Shown in pieces: positions 7,969 to 17,910 of a stretch of 64,000 nt of DNA. The stretch is from Candidatus Solibacter usitatus (GTDB lineage Bacteria; Acidobacteriota; Terriglobia; Bryobacterales; Bryobacteraceae). A model generated the notes under the pieces. That model searched no databases. It was given only the letters and a program-made list of their open reading frames with translations, and was not told the origin of the DNA. The DNA lies in assembly GCA_016185465.1 (NCBI GenBank), contig JACPNO010000007.1, positions 43,619 through 107,618 of the forward strand, given 5' to 3'. The position numbers and the translations under genes are program-made. How positions within the stretch are numbered: the stretch's first letter is position 1; each line of letters opens with the position of its first letter.

Positions 7969-8802
7969 TTGCAGCGCGTCCTTTCCACGCATCTGTTCGT
8001 CAATCACCGGTTGACCATTGCCCAGCTAAACCGTGTGCAGCAGGCCGGCATTCCAGCGGTCGAAATTTTCTGCGCCCGCCAGCATCTGGACTACTACAAT
8101 CGCGCCCAGATTTCAGAGCTGGGTCATTGGTTCCGCGAATCGGAGCTGAAGCTGCATTCGCTGCACTCGCCGATGTACAACGATGAAATCTGGGGACGCT
8201 CCGGACCGCAATCCGTGATCACGCTTACCGAGCCCATCAAATCCAAGCGCCTACCGATGGTGGATGAAGTCAAGCGGGCCATCGAAATCGCCGAGACGAT
8301 TCCATTCCGTTTCCTGATCCAGCACCTCGGCGTTTCCGGCGAAGAGTTTGACGAGCGCAAAGTGGACGCGGCCTTCGCCGCGCTCGAAGAGCTCATGATT
8401 TTCGCGCGCCAGCGCGGCGTCGAAATCCTGCTGGAGAATATCCCCAACGGCCTGTCGAGCGCCGAGCGGCTGCAGCATTTTGTCGGCGTCACCCATCTGG
8501 ATCTCAATTTCGTTTTCGATACGGGCCACGCCAACATCGCCGGCAGCGTGGAAGGCGAATTCGAAATCATGAAAGACCGCATCCGCTCCACCCACGTTCA
8601 CGACAACGACGGCCAGCAGGACAAGCACCTGTTTCCGTTCCTGGCCGAGGGCGGCACTGTGGACTGGAAGCGCACCATGGAGTTGTTCAGCGCGCATTCC
8701 AACCAATTCCCGCTGCTGCTCGAGCTGAAGGAAGTCCCGGAAATGGAGCACCCCTTGGAGCGCGCCAACGAAGTCTTCGATCGCCTGGAGGACGCACGGT
8801 GA
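7969..8802 (+). CDS. Sugar phosphate isomerase/epimerase-like TIM barrel
   Basis: A 277-residue AP-endonuclease-family-2 barrel without signal peptide. Metal-ligand motifs are visible: 'EIFCARQHL', 'LHSLHSPMY', 'ILLENIPNG' (Glu), '[10 protein letters not shown]' (Asp/His), '[14 protein letters not shown]' and a final 'LLLELKE'. A divalent-metal isomerase, epimerase or endonuclease-IV-like role is possible; the exact substrate cannot be read from sequence. The only start available near ggt is TTG at 7969, 6 bp after the ggt stop. Its last codon overlaps the asnS start by 4 bp (GTGA). Confidence 0.85.
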   Translation: MQRVLSTHLFVNHRLTIAQLNRVQQAGIPAVEIFCARQHLDYYNRAQISELGHWFRESELKLHSLHSPMYNDEIWGRSGPQSVITLTEPIKSKRLPMVDEVKRAIEIAETIPFRFLIQHLGVSGEEFDERKVDAAFAALEELMIFARQRGVEILLENIPNGLSSAERLQHFVGVTHLDLNFVFDTGHANIAGSVEGEFEIMKDRIRSTHVHDNDGQQDKHLFPFLAEGGTVDWKRTMELFSAHSNQFPLLLELKEVPEMEHPLERANEVFDRLEDAR

Positions 8803-10109
8803 GCGCTCCGCGCATTACCATCGCCGAAGCCGCCCGTCATGTTGGCGAAACCGTGAGCGTGCCGGGGTGGCTCTACAACATGCGCAAGTCAGGCAAGATC
8901 GTGTTTCCCCTGCTGCGCGACGGCACCGGCCTGATGCAGTGCGTGGCGGTGAAAAGCGCGCTGCCGGAAGCGGTGTTCGAAACCATCAAAGATCTCACTC
9001 AGGAATCGTCGCTCATCATGACCGGCAAGATTCGCGCCGACGAGCGCGCCGCCGGCGGCTACGAAATGGATGTGGAGTCGATCGAAGTCATCCAGCGCGT
9101 GCCCGAAAGCGATCCCTACCCGATCACTCCCAAAGAGCATGGCGTGGATTTTCTAATGGATCACCGCCACTTGTGGCTGCGCAGCCAGCATCAGCACGCC
9201 ATTGCCCGCGTGCGCCACGAAGTGATCAAGGCCGTGCGCGATTATTTCGACTCCAACGGCTTCACCCTGGTCGACACGCCCATCTTCACGCCCGCCGCGT
9301 GCGAAGGCACCACCACCCTGTTCGAAGTGAATTATTTCGACGACGATAAAGCCTACCTCACGCAATCCGGCCAGCTCTACAACGAGGCCACGGCCATGGC
9401 GTTCGGCAAGGTCTACTGCTTCGGGCCGACGTTTCGCGCCGAGAAATCCAAAACCCGCCGCCACCTCACCGAATTTTGGATGGTTGAGCCCGAAATGGCG
9501 TTTGCCACTCTCGAAGACGTCAAGCGCGTGGGCGAGGAACTGCTCATCCACACCGTGAAGCGGGTTCTGGAAAACCGCCAGCCAGAATTGAAGCTGCTAG
9601 GCCGCGACCTCAGCAAGCTCCAAGCCATACAGGCGCCGTTTCCACGCATCTCCTACGACGAAGCGGTGAAAATTCTGCAATCCAAGGGCAGCGAAATAAA
9701 GTGGGGCGGCGATTTTGGCAACACCGATGAGACGCTGTTGACACAGGATTACGATCGTCCCCTGCTTGTCGACCGCTACCCGAGCCACATCAAGGCGTTT
9801 TATTTTCAGCCGGACCTCGAACGGCCCGAAGTCGCGCTGGCCGTCGATGTGCTGGCCCCGGAGGGCCACGGCGAAATTATCGGCGGCGGCCAGCGCGTTC
9901 ACGATCCCGACTTGCTGCTGAAGCGCATTCAAGACGAGGGGCTTCCCATGGATGCTTTCCAGTGGTACATCGATCTGCGCAAATACGGCACCGTGCCGCA
10001 CGGCGGTTTCGGCATGGGCATCGAGCGCTGCGTCGGATGGATTTGCGGCATCGAGCATGTGCGCGAGACTATCGCGTTTCCGCGCATGCTGTACCGGCTG
10101 CGTCCCTGA
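8799..10109 (+). CDS. asnS: Asparaginyl-tRNA synthetase
   Basis: Class IIb synthetase of 436 residues that charges tRNA-Asn. The N-terminal OB-fold binds the anticodon ('[23 protein letters not shown]'). The catalytic domain shows motif 2 '[21 protein letters not shown]' and motif 3 '[13 protein letters not shown]'. '[13 protein letters not shown]' is typical of AsnRS rather than AspRS. Start is GTG overlapping the previous stop. Its presence implies direct asparaginylation rather than sole dependence on the amidotransferase route. Arginase follows after 6 bp. Confidence 0.95.
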   Translation: MSAPRITIAEAARHVGETVSVPGWLYNMRKSGKIVFPLLRDGTGLMQCVAVKSALPEAVFETIKDLTQESSLIMTGKIRADERAAGGYEMDVESIEVIQRVPESDPYPITPKEHGVDFLMDHRHLWLRSQHQHAIARVRHEVIKAVRDYFDSNGFTLVDTPIFTPAACEGTTTLFEVNYFDDDKAYLTQSGQLYNEATAMAFGKVYCFGPTFRAEKSKTRRHLTEFWMVEPEMAFATLEDVKRVGEELLIHTVKRVLENRQPELKLLGRDLSKLQAIQAPFPRISYDEAVKILQSKGSEIKWGGDFGNTDETLLTQDYDRPLLVDRYPSHIKAFYFQPDLERPEVALAVDVLAPEGHGEIIGGGQRVHDPDLLLKRIQDEGLPMDAFQWYIDLRKYGTVPHGGFGMGIERCVGWICGIEHVRETIAFPRMLYRLRP

Positions 10110-10115
10110 GCGGCC

Positions 10116-11030
10116 ATGAAACAATCTCACATAGCGATCATTGGCGCGCCGCTCGATTTGGGCGCCGGCCGCCGCGGCGTGGATATGGGCCCGTCCGCCG
10201 TGCGCGTGGCCAATATTAACCAGCGCCTGGCTGCGCTCGGATATGACGTGGAAGATTTTGGCAATGTGCCTGTCGAGCAACAGGAAAGTTTGCCCGAAGG
10301 CCCGGCGCATGCCAAATACCTCACGCAGATCGCGACGGCCTGTTTGCGCCTGGCGAAGATGGTGGAGGCCGCGGCGGACCAGGGCAAAGTGCCGCTGGTA
10401 TTGGGCGGCGATCACTCGGTAGCGGTCGGAACGGTCGCGGGCATGTCGCGCCACTTCCGCAAACAGAAGAAGAAGCTCGGCCTCATCTGGATCGACGCCC
10501 ATGCCGACATGAACACGCCCGAGACCTCGCCCAGCGGCAACGTGCACGGTATGCCGCTCGCCTGCTGCATCGGCATGGGGCCTCCCGAGCTCACGCGCCT
10601 CTTTGGTTACGCGCCGAAAGTTGATCCGAAACACGTTGCGCTGGTGGGCATTCGCGACGTCGATATCCTGGAAAGGCCGCACGTGAAAGACAGCGGTGTG
10701 AAAGCCTTCACCATGCGCGATATCGATGAGCGCGGCTTGCGCACGGTAATGGAAAACGCCATTCGCATCGCGACCACGGGCACCGCCGGCTTCCATCTCT
10801 CCTTCGACATGGACGCCGTCGATCCCGCCTATGCGCCCGGTGTCGGTACGCCGGTGCGCGGCGGCGCAACTTATCGCGAGGCCCATCTGGCCATGGAAAT
10901 GCTTTGTGATACCCGCCAAATGGTTTCCCTCGAAGTGGTCGAAGTGAACCCTGTCATCGACGAAGTAAACCGCACGGCGGACCTGGCGGTAGAGCTGGTG
11001 ATGTCGGCGCTCGGGAAGAAAATCCTGTGA
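10116..11030 (+). CDS. rocF: Arginase
   Basis: Ureohydrolase of 304 residues converting L-arginine to ornithine and urea with a binuclear manganese centre. Metal-binding motifs are intact: 'VLGGDHSVAVG', 'WIDAHADMNTPETS' and 'SFDMDAVDPAYAPGVG'. 'SGNVHGMPLA' matches the substrate loop of true arginases rather than agmatinases. It lies 6 bp after asnS and overlaps ddl by 4 bp (GTGA), so all three are co-translated. No ornithine-utilising gene is adjacent, though glutamate dehydrogenase sits 5.5 kb downstream in the same run. Confidence 0.93.
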   Translation: MKQSHIAIIGAPLDLGAGRRGVDMGPSAVRVANINQRLAALGYDVEDFGNVPVEQQESLPEGPAHAKYLTQIATACLRLAKMVEAAADQGKVPLVLGGDHSVAVGTVAGMSRHFRKQKKKLGLIWIDAHADMNTPETSPSGNVHGMPLACCIGMGPPELTRLFGYAPKVDPKHVALVGIRDVDILERPHVKDSGVKAFTMRDIDERGLRTVMENAIRIATTGTAGFHLSFDMDAVDPAYAPGVGTPVRGGATYREAHLAMEMLCDTRQMVSLEVVEVNPVIDEVNRTADLAVELVMSALGKKIL

Positions 11031-12004
11031 AGCTGCAGGTTGCGGTGGTGTACGGCGGCCGCTCCGGTGAGCACGAAGTGTCCATCCGCTCGGCGAAATC
11101 CGTGCTGCAGGCCATCGACCGCGAAAAGTACGACGTGGTCGAATATTTCATCAGCGAAGATGGCCGCTGGCATCCGGAGCCCATCCTGCCGGAGCCGGGC
11201 GTGCAGCCGGATATCGATGTCGTGTTCCCGGTTCTGCACGGCACTTTCGGCGAAGACGGCACCGTGCAAGGCTTGCTTGAGCTGGCCGATTTGCCGTACG
11301 TCGGCGCCGGCGTGCTAGGCTCATCCGTTTCCATGGACAAGGAAATGATGAAGCGCGTGTGCCGTGAGCGCGGCTTGCCGGTGGTGGACTACGTCACGAT
11401 GTATCGCGGCTCGCTCGACGCCTCCCGGGCAATTCGCGATCTGCCTTTTCCCATGTTCATCAAACCCGCCAACCTGGGCTCATCGGTCGGCATTTCGAAA
11501 GTGCGTGACCGCGCCGAGCTGGAAACGGCACTCGAGCTAGCGGCCAAATACGACCGCAAGATTCTCGCCGAGCGCGCCATCGATGGCCAGGAGCTGGAAT
11601 GCGCCGTGCTAGGCAATGAAGAACCCGAGGCATCGCTGCCGTGCGAGGTCCTGCCGTCGCGGGAATTCTACGATTACGAAGATAAATATCTGCTCGACCG
11701 CGCTCAGTTCAAGCTTCCGGCGGAAATCGGCGCCGAAAAAACCGTGGAGCTGCGCCATCTCGCCATTCAGTGCTATACCGCCGTCGAATGCTCCGGCATG
11801 GCGCGCGTGGATTTTCTGCTGGAGCGCTCGACCGGCCAGCTCTACATCAACGAGATCAACACCATTCCCGGGTTCACCTCCATCAGCATGTATCCCAAAA
11901 TGTGGGAAGTGAGCGGCCTGCCCTATCCGCAATTGATCGACCGCCTGATCGATCTGGCCCTGGCCCGCCATGCTGCCAAGAAGGCCACGCGCTTCACGCG
12001 ATAA
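11027..12004 (+). CDS. ddl: D-alanine--D-alanine ligase
   Basis: ATP-grasp ligase of 325 residues making the D-Ala-D-Ala dipeptide for peptidoglycan in the cytoplasm. The N-terminal 'VAVVYGGRSGEHEVSIRSAKSV' is diagnostic. 'VLHGTFGEDGTVQG', 'MFIKPANLGSSVGISK' (ATP clamp) and the metal-binding 'YINEINTIPGFTSISMYPKMW' complete the active site. GTG start overlapping arginase by 4 bp. It is a cell-wall gene in a block otherwise concerned with amino acids; anmK and murB elsewhere in the window are the other wall genes. Confidence 0.95.
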   Translation: MKLQVAVVYGGRSGEHEVSIRSAKSVLQAIDREKYDVVEYFISEDGRWHPEPILPEPGVQPDIDVVFPVLHGTFGEDGTVQGLLELADLPYVGAGVLGSSVSMDKEMMKRVCRERGLPVVDYVTMYRGSLDASRAIRDLPFPMFIKPANLGSSVGISKVRDRAELETALELAAKYDRKILAERAIDGQELECAVLGNEEPEASLPCEVLPSREFYDYEDKYLLDRAQFKLPAEIGAEKTVELRHLAIQCYTAVECSGMARVDFLLERSTGQLYINEINTIPGFTSISMYPKMWEVSGLPYPQLIDRLIDLALARHAAKKATRFTR

Positions 12005-12017
12005 ACTGGCAGATAGA

Positions 12018-13493
12018 ATGCTTCGGGCCACTTTCGCACTGCTGCTGGTCCTCGCTCCCGCCGCGCTGGCCGACGATCTGGAACAGCAGGTCAAGAGCCT
12101 GGTGGGTGTTTTCGCTGCCGTGGAAGCCAATGCAGCGGACCCGATTTCCTCCGAGCAGGCTTTCTTTCAAGGCGCGATTCCCGGCATGCTGCGGCGTCTG
12201 GATCCGCACTCGGTATTTTTCGAGCCCGCCCAGTTTGAGCAGCTCCGGCAGCTCGAAACCTCCACCAGCAAAGGATTTGGCAGCGTGGTTTCCGTGCTGC
12301 CCGGCCGCGTGATCGTGCTGCAAACGCTGCCCGGAACGCCCTCGGCAAAATCAGGCCTCGGTCCGGGCGATGAGATTCTCGCCGTCAATGGAATCCGTCT
12401 GGATCGCTTGGATTCCGAGCAGTTGATTGGCCTGCTGGGCCAGAGCCGGCAGCGCCCTGCACGTCTCGACGTGCGCCGTCCGGGCAACGCACGCGTTCTG
12501 CAGTTCACGCTCACGCCGGAGGAAATGCAATCGCCCAGCGTGGAGCGGGCATTCCTGTTGAAGCCCGGCATCGGATACCTGCGCGTCGCCAGTTTTGACG
12601 AGAAAACCGGCGCCGAGGTGGCCGCGGCGATTGAAAAGCTTGGCGGCAGAAATCTGCAAGGCCTGGTCCTCGATTTGCGCAACAATCCGGGCGGCGTGCT
12701 GGGCGCGGCCCTGCACACGGCGGCGCTATTCTTGAAGCCCGGCCTGAAATTGCTCACAGTGCGCGGACGCGCTGTCTCTGAAAAAGACGAAAAAGTTCCC
12801 TCTGACGCCCAGCCCTACGAATTCCCGATGGCCGTGCTGATCAACGGAAAAAGCGCCAGCGCATCGGAAATTGTCGCGGGCGCATTGCAGGACCACGATC
12901 GCGCCCAAATCGTCGGCGAGGCCAGCTTCGGCAAGGGCCTGGTCCAAAGCGTCTTTCCGCTTTCGCAATCCGCCGGCCTGGCGCTCACCACCGCGCTTTA
13001 TTACACGCCCAGCGGCCGTTCCATTCAAAAACCCTTTGACGCCGCCCAGTTTGAGTTAGGCGCAGCGGCGGCGCACATTAACGCGCAATCCGACTTTCGC
13101 ACCGATGCGGGCCGCATCGTGCACGGCGGCGGCGGCATCCAACCGGACGCGGTAGTGCCGCCTGCCCAAATGTCGCGCTTCCGGGCAGTGCTGGACGGCT
13201 CCGCCGCCTTTACCTCGTTCGCCACCGAATACACGCAGGCGCACAAGATTACGGAATCGTTCGAGGTCACCGGCAGCGTGCTGGATGAATTTCAGGTTTA
13301 TCTTTCCGGGCGCAACATCAGGCCGGCGTTGAGCGAATGGTCCTCCGAGCGGGACTTCATCCAAAACCGGCTCAAGACGGAAATCTTCAACCAATCGCTG
13401 GGCGTGGCCAAGGGCGATGAGGTGGAGGCCGAGCGCGATCCGCAGATTCAGCGAGGACTGGAAATCGTTACCCGCGTCCGCCCGGCCGAATAG
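12018..13493 (+). CDS. C-terminal-processing (S41) peptidase with PDZ domain
   Basis: Periplasmic serine protease of 491 residues in the CtpA/Prc family. The ATG at 12018 gives a good signal peptide (MLRATFALLLVLAPAALA); the track's earlier start runs through the ddl 3' end and lacks one. A PDZ domain spans about residues 90-175 ('SGLGPGDEILAVNGIRL'). The S41 core follows with 'LDLRNNPGGVL', the catalytic serine in 'INGKSASASEIVAGAL' and the lysine in 'SFGKGLVQ'. The substrate is probably a damaged or C-terminally tagged envelope protein. The first 80 residues are unlike classical CtpA. Confidence 0.92.
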   Translation: MLRATFALLLVLAPAALADDLEQQVKSLVGVFAAVEANAADPISSEQAFFQGAIPGMLRRLDPHSVFFEPAQFEQLRQLETSTSKGFGSVVSVLPGRVIVLQTLPGTPSAKSGLGPGDEILAVNGIRLDRLDSEQLIGLLGQSRQRPARLDVRRPGNARVLQFTLTPEEMQSPSVERAFLLKPGIGYLRVASFDEKTGAEVAAAIEKLGGRNLQGLVLDLRNNPGGVLGAALHTAALFLKPGLKLLTVRGRAVSEKDEKVPSDAQPYEFPMAVLINGKSASASEIVAGALQDHDRAQIVGEASFGKGLVQSVFPLSQSAGLALTTALYYTPSGRSIQKPFDAAQFELGAAAAHINAQSDFRTDAGRIVHGGGGIQPDAVVPPAQMSRFRAVLDGSAAFTSFATEYTQAHKITESFEVTGSVLDEFQVYLSGRNIRPALSEWSSERDFIQNRLKTEIFNQSLGVAKGDEVEAERDPQIQRGLEIVTRVRPAE

Positions 13494-13514
13494 GCGCTGT
13501 AGAATAGAGGACTC

Positions 13515-14261
13515 ATGAAGACACCGACGCTGTCAGCGGGCGACCGTGCATTGCTCGCCGGCTACGATACACCCACCATCTGTAACGTCATCGAGTTGTT
13601 CGCCGTGCGTCCGCGCCACACCGGATATATGGACGGCCGCATTCGCGCCTGCTTTCCGGAAATGCCGGCCATCGTTGGCTATGCTTCCACCGCCACCATT
13701 CGCGCGGCGTTTCCTAAAGCCGAAGGCACCGTGTATACGTCGCTCGACGACCAGGTGGAAGCTTTTGCCGCGCTTCCGGGCCCGGCTATCGTGGTCTTTC
13801 AGGATGTGGACGAGCCTACCGTCGCCGCCACTTTCGGCGAGATCATGTGCGCCACGTATCAAGCCTTCGGCGCCGCCGGCCTCATCACCAGCGGCGCGGC
13901 GCGCGATCTGGATCAGGTGCGCCGCCTCGGCTTTCCCGCTTTCAGCAACGGCGTCAATCCCTCGCATGGCTACAGCCACCTGGTGACCATTCATGAACCG
14001 GTCCACGTCGGCGGCCTGGCCGTGTATACCGGTGATCTGTTGCACGCCGATTGCAACGGCGTCACCAGCATTCCCACCGATATCGCGAGTGACGTGGCCC
14101 ATGCGGCGGCCGAATTCGTGGCGGCGGAAAACGTGATTCTGGATTTTCTCAAGACCGGGTCGAAAGACGTAAAAGGATATTCGGAAGCCCGCAAGGAATG
14201 TCTGCGGCTGATTGCGGAGCTTGGCCGGCGCGTGCGTGCGGGCGACGCGAGCGTATCGTGA
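13515..14261 (+). CDS. RraA-like / HMG aldolase family protein
   Basis: A 248-residue member of the RraA/4-hydroxy-4-methyl-2-oxoglutarate aldolase family. The core 'GEIMCATYQAFGAAGLITSGAARDLDQVRRLGFPAFSNGVNPSHGY' region carries the Arg-Asp pair used for substrate and metal binding by the aldolases, and 'DLLHADCNGV' supplies the usual Asp-His-Asp loop. The presence of these residues argues for an enzymatic oxo-acid aldolase or decarboxylase rather than the RNase E regulator RraA. The substrate is unknown. It lies 21 bp after the S41 protease. Confidence 0.85.
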   Translation: MKTPTLSAGDRALLAGYDTPTICNVIELFAVRPRHTGYMDGRIRACFPEMPAIVGYASTATIRAAFPKAEGTVYTSLDDQVEAFAALPGPAIVVFQDVDEPTVAATFGEIMCATYQAFGAAGLITSGAARDLDQVRRLGFPAFSNGVNPSHGYSHLVTIHEPVHVGGLAVYTGDLLHADCNGVTSIPTDIASDVAHAAAEFVAAENVILDFLKTGSKDVKGYSEARKECLRLIAELGRRVRAGDASVS

Positions 14262-14275
14262 GGTGGATTTGCGTT

Positions 14276-16537
14276 ATGAAAAAAGTATCCAGAAGTGCTG
14301 CATTTCTCAGTCTGGCATTGCTCTCCGCGGCCCCGCCGGCGGACTCGCCCGCCATCGCCGGATATTCACTCGAATCCTCTCGCGTGGAGCGCGATTGGGA
14401 GGCCAAGTTTCGCGCCATTCCGAATCAGCAAAACCTGCGCGACTACATGCAGCGCCTTTCCGCTCGCCCCCATCACGTCGGCTCGGCTTACGACAAGGAC
14501 AATGCCGAATGGATGCTGGCGAAGTTCAAGGAGTGGGGCTTGGACGCCAAGATCGAAACTTTCGACGTCTTGTTCCCCTCTCCCAAGGAACGCGCGCTTG
14601 AGCTGATCGAGCCCACGCGCTTCACCGCCCGCTTGCAAGAGCCGGCGGTGGCCGAAGATCCCACGTCCAATCAGCACGCTGAGCAGCTTCCCACTTACAA
14701 CGCATATTCCATCGATGGCGATGTCACAGCGCCGCTGGTCTATGTGAATTACGGCATTCCCGAGGATTACGAGCAGCTCGATCGCATGGGCATTTCCGTA
14801 AAGGGCGCAATCGTGATTGCGCGCTATGGCGCTTCGTGGCGCGGCATCAAAGTCAAAGTCGCCGGCGAGCATGGCGCGCTCGGGTGCATCATCTATTCCG
14901 ATCCTCGCGACGACGGCTACTATCAGGGCGAAGTTTTTCCCAAGGGACCGTATCGCCCTAAGGACGGCGTGCAGCGCGGCAGCGTGATGGACATGCCCGT
15001 GTATCCCGGCGATCCGTTAACACCCGGCGTGGGCGCGTCACCCGGCGCCAAAAGGCTTGCGCTCAAGGATGCAACGACCATTACCAAAATCCCAGTGCTG
15101 CCGATTTCCCACGCCGACGCCCAGCCTCTGCTCGCGGCGCTCGGCGGCCGGACAGTTCCCGAAAATTGGCGCGGCGCGCTGCCCTTTACTTATCACGTCG
15201 GGCCCGGCCCAGCCAAAGTGCATCTCAAAGTGCAAGCCAACTGGGACACGAAAAAACTCTACAACGTGATCGTCAAAATTCCCGGCGTAACTTTTCCCGA
15301 TGAGTGGATTATCCGCGGCAATCATCACGATGGCTGGGTGAATGGGGCCGACGATCCCATATCCGGCGCCGTCGCCGTCATGGAAGAACTGCGGGCTCTG
15401 AGCCTCCTGCTGAAACAGGGTTGGAAACCGAAGCGGACTATTGTCTATTGCCTCTGGGACGGCGAGGAGGAAGGACTCCTCGGCTCGACCGAATGGGCCG
15501 AAGAACACTCCGCCGAGCTGCGGCGCGTGGGTGTGGTTTACATCAATTCCGACTCGAATGGCCGCGGGTTTCTGCAGATGGGCGGCTCCCATACCCTGGA
15601 AAAATTCATGAACGGCGTGGCGCGGGACATCGAAGACCCTGAGAAAAAAATCTCCGTCTGGAAGCGCGCGCAGTTGCAGCGCATTTCCCACCCAGCCGAT
15701 CGCGATGATGCCCGCAAGCGCGCCGACTTACGCATGGGCGCTCTCGGCTCGGGATCCGATTTCACCGCGTTCCTCGACCATCTCGGCATCGCCTCGCTCA
15801 ACATCGGTTACGGCGGCGAGGGCGGCGGCGGCGTTTATCATTCCGTGTACGACGATTTCTACTGGTACACGCATTTCGGCGACACTGATTTCGCCTATGG
15901 CCGCGCGCTCGCCCAAACCGGCGGCACCGCGGTCCTGCGCCTGGCTAACGCCGAGCTGCTTCCCTATGAGTTTTCCGATTTCACAGACACGCTGAAAAAG
16001 TACGTCGAAGAAATTCAGAAGCTGGCGCGCGACCGGCGCGATGCGATTCTGGAGCGCAACAAGCAGCTGGATGAAGGCTTTTTCGCCGCCATCGACAATC
16101 CCAGCGAAAAACTCCTGCCGCCGCCTCGCGAAGAAGTGCCGCCCTATCTGAACTTCGCGCCGATCGAAAACGGCATGGCGGCCCTCAATCGCACTGCCGA
16201 TCATTACGAGCGCGTCTTAGCCGACGCCGCGGCCAACGGCGGAGCAGCCCTGGCCCGCGCTCAGCTGAAAGCCGTCAACGAAAAGCTGATTCAAATTGAG
16301 CGCGCCCTCACCCTTAGCGACGGCCTTCCCAACCGCCCCTGGTTCAAGCATCAGATCTACGCGCCCGGATTCTACACGGGGTATGGCGTCAAAACCATCC
16401 CCGCCGTGCGCGAGAGTATCGAGCAGAAACAATGGCGCGAAGCCGACGAACAAATCGTCCGCGTCGGTAAGATGCTGGAGAACACCGGCGAGCACATCGA
16501 AGCGGCGGCAAGCGAGCTGGAGCGGGCGGTAAAATAA
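14276..16537 (+). CDS. Secreted M28 peptidase, glutamate-carboxypeptidase-II-like
   Basis: A 753-residue zinc exopeptidase with the architecture of human GCPII: signal peptide (MKKVSRSAAFLSLALLSAAP), PA domain around residues 130-280 ('GAIVIARYGASWRGIKVKVA'), M28 core, and a C-terminal transferrin-receptor-like dimerisation domain. Zinc-site residues appear in 'RGNHHDGWVNGADDPISG', 'WDGEEEGLLGS' (catalytic Glu pair), 'YINSDSNGRG' and 'YHSVYDDFYWY'. I chose the ATG at 14276 because the track start is inside the preceding gene. Likely role: release of C-terminal or gamma-linked acidic residues from extracellular peptides. Together with ggt this suggests peptide scavenging. Confidence 0.93.
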   Translation: MKKVSRSAAFLSLALLSAAPPADSPAIAGYSLESSRVERDWEAKFRAIPNQQNLRDYMQRLSARPHHVGSAYDKDNAEWMLAKFKEWGLDAKIETFDVLFPSPKERALELIEPTRFTARLQEPAVAEDPTSNQHAEQLPTYNAYSIDGDVTAPLVYVNYGIPEDYEQLDRMGISVKGAIVIARYGASWRGIKVKVAGEHGALGCIIYSDPRDDGYYQGEVFPKGPYRPKDGVQRGSVMDMPVYPGDPLTPGVGASPGAKRLALKDATTITKIPVLPISHADAQPLLAALGGRTVPENWRGALPFTYHVGPGPAKVHLKVQANWDTKKLYNVIVKIPGVTFPDEWIIRGNHHDGWVNGADDPISGAVAVMEELRALSLLLKQGWKPKRTIVYCLWDGEEEGLLGSTEWAEEHSAELRRVGVVYINSDSNGRGFLQMGGSHTLEKFMNGVARDIEDPEKKISVWKRAQLQRISHPADRDDARKRADLRMGALGSGSDFTAFLDHLGIASLNIGYGGEGGGGVYHSVYDDFYWYTHFGDTDFAYGRALAQTGGTAVLRLANAELLPYEFSDFTDTLKKYVEEIQKLARDRRDAILERNKQLDEGFFAAIDNPSEKLLPPPREEVPPYLNFAPIENGMAALNRTADHYERVLADAAANGGAALARAQLKAVNEKLIQIERALTLSDGLPNRPWFKHQIYAPGFYTGYGVKTIPAVRESIEQKQWREADEQIVRVGKMLENTGEHIEAAASELERAVK

Positions 16538-16599
16538 GTTTTCCTTGTGATTTGGAACGCACGATACCCTAAAGGCATAATAGGACCGGAGGATTTTTG

Positions 16600-17871
16600 A
16601 TGACCCCCTCGGTGCTGACGCTCGAGCAGGAAACCAATCCGTGGCTGGCGGCCGAAGCACGGTTTGACGAAGCCGCCACCAAGCTGAACTTAGACGACGG
16701 TCTGTGCAAAGTGTTGCGCAGCCCCACCAAGGAGATCACGGTTCACATCCCCGTCATGCTCGATGACGGACGCCTCGAAGTATTCACCGGCTATCGCGTG
16801 CAGCACTCGCTCGCCCGCGGCCCCGGCAAGGGCGGCATACGTTTCTCTCCCGACGTCACTCTCGATGAAGTGCGGGCGCTGGCGTCGTGGATGACATGGA
16901 AATGCGCGGTGGTGAATATTCCCTTCGGCGGCGCGAAAGGCGGCGTCATCTGCGATCCGCGCGTGCTCTCCGATGGCGAACTCGAACGCATCACCCGGCG
17001 CTACACGGCCGAGATTATCGAATTTCTGGGGCCCGAACGCGACGTCCCCGCCCCGGATTTGAACACCAACGACCGCGTGATGGCGTGGATCATGGACACG
17101 TACTCGATGCACGTGCGCCACACGCAAACCGCCGTCGTCACCGGCAAGCCGCTCGATCTGGGCGGATCGCGCGGGCGCCCCGAAGCCACCGGCCGCGGCT
17201 GCACCATCGTCACGCTAAAAGCTCTCAAGAAACTGGGCATCGCGCCGTCGGACGCCCGCGTCGTGATCCAGGGCTTCGGCAACGTGGGCGGCATGGCTGG
17301 AAAATTAATGGCGCGCGCGGGCTTCAAAATCACCTGCATTATCGAGAGCGACGTCGCGGTCTATAATCCCAAGGGCCTGGATATCAATGCGCTTCTCGAA
17401 CATCGCAAGGAAACCGGCTCTATAGGCGATTTCCCTGGTGCTGAAAATCGCGACCGCCATGAAGCCATGTTTCTGGATTGCGAAGTGCTGCTGCCCGCCG
17501 CCACGGAAAATGCGGTCACCTCCGCCAATGCCGATCGCGTGCGCTGCAAGATCCTGTGCGAAGGCGCCAACGGGCCCGTCACGCCCGCCGCCGACGAAAT
17601 CCTGATGGACAAAAAAGTCTTCGTGATTCCGGATATCCTGGCCAATGCCGGCGGCGTCACCGTCTCCTATTTCGAGTGGGTGCAGGATCGCCAGGGCTTG
17701 TTCTGGAGCGAAAGCGAGGTCAACAGCAAGCTGGAAGAGATCATGGTGGCGAGCTTCGATTCGGTGGTGGATTACGCTGAAAAGCACGGCGTGAACAACC
17801 ATACCGCCGCCTACATGCTGGCGCTCGACCGCGTGGCGTTCGCCATCAAGCTCCGCGGGATCTACGCCTGA
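16600..17871 (+). CDS. gdhA: Glutamate dehydrogenase
   Basis: Homohexameric-type dehydrogenase of 423 residues that interconverts glutamate and 2-oxoglutarate plus ammonia. The dimerisation domain contains '[22 protein letters not shown]' and the catalytic-lysine segment '[15 protein letters not shown]'. 'DVPAPDLNT' follows, and the Rossmann domain begins '[16 protein letters not shown]'. The ATG at 16600 follows a strong Shine-Dalgarno (GGAGGA, 16587-16592). The acidic residue of the specificity loop, '[13 protein letters not shown]', favours NAD over NADP but this is weak inference. It likely assimilates or releases ammonia from the amino acids handled by neighbouring genes. Confidence 0.95.
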   Translation: MTPSVLTLEQETNPWLAAEARFDEAATKLNLDDGLCKVLRSPTKEITVHIPVMLDDGRLEVFTGYRVQHSLARGPGKGGIRFSPDVTLDEVRALASWMTWKCAVVNIPFGGAKGGVICDPRVLSDGELERITRRYTAEIIEFLGPERDVPAPDLNTNDRVMAWIMDTYSMHVRHTQTAVVTGKPLDLGGSRGRPEATGRGCTIVTLKALKKLGIAPSDARVVIQGFGNVGGMAGKLMARAGFKITCIIESDVAVYNPKGLDINALLEHRKETGSIGDFPGAENRDRHEAMFLDCEVLLPAATENAVTSANADRVRCKILCEGANGPVTPAADEILMDKKVFVIPDILANAGGVTVSYFEWVQDRQGLFWSESEVNSKLEEIMVASFDSVVDYAEKHGVNNHTAAYMLALDRVAFAIKLRGIYA

Positions 17872-17910
17872 TTTCGCTTTCCACGCCGCGCGCCTGCGCT
17901 AGCCGGTCTC

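Noticed and set aside
9597-10919. 440-codon minus-strand ORF across asnS and arginase
   Set aside because: It is fully antisense to two well-identified enzymes. Its composition (Ala, Arg, His rich) is that of a GC-rich shadow frame.
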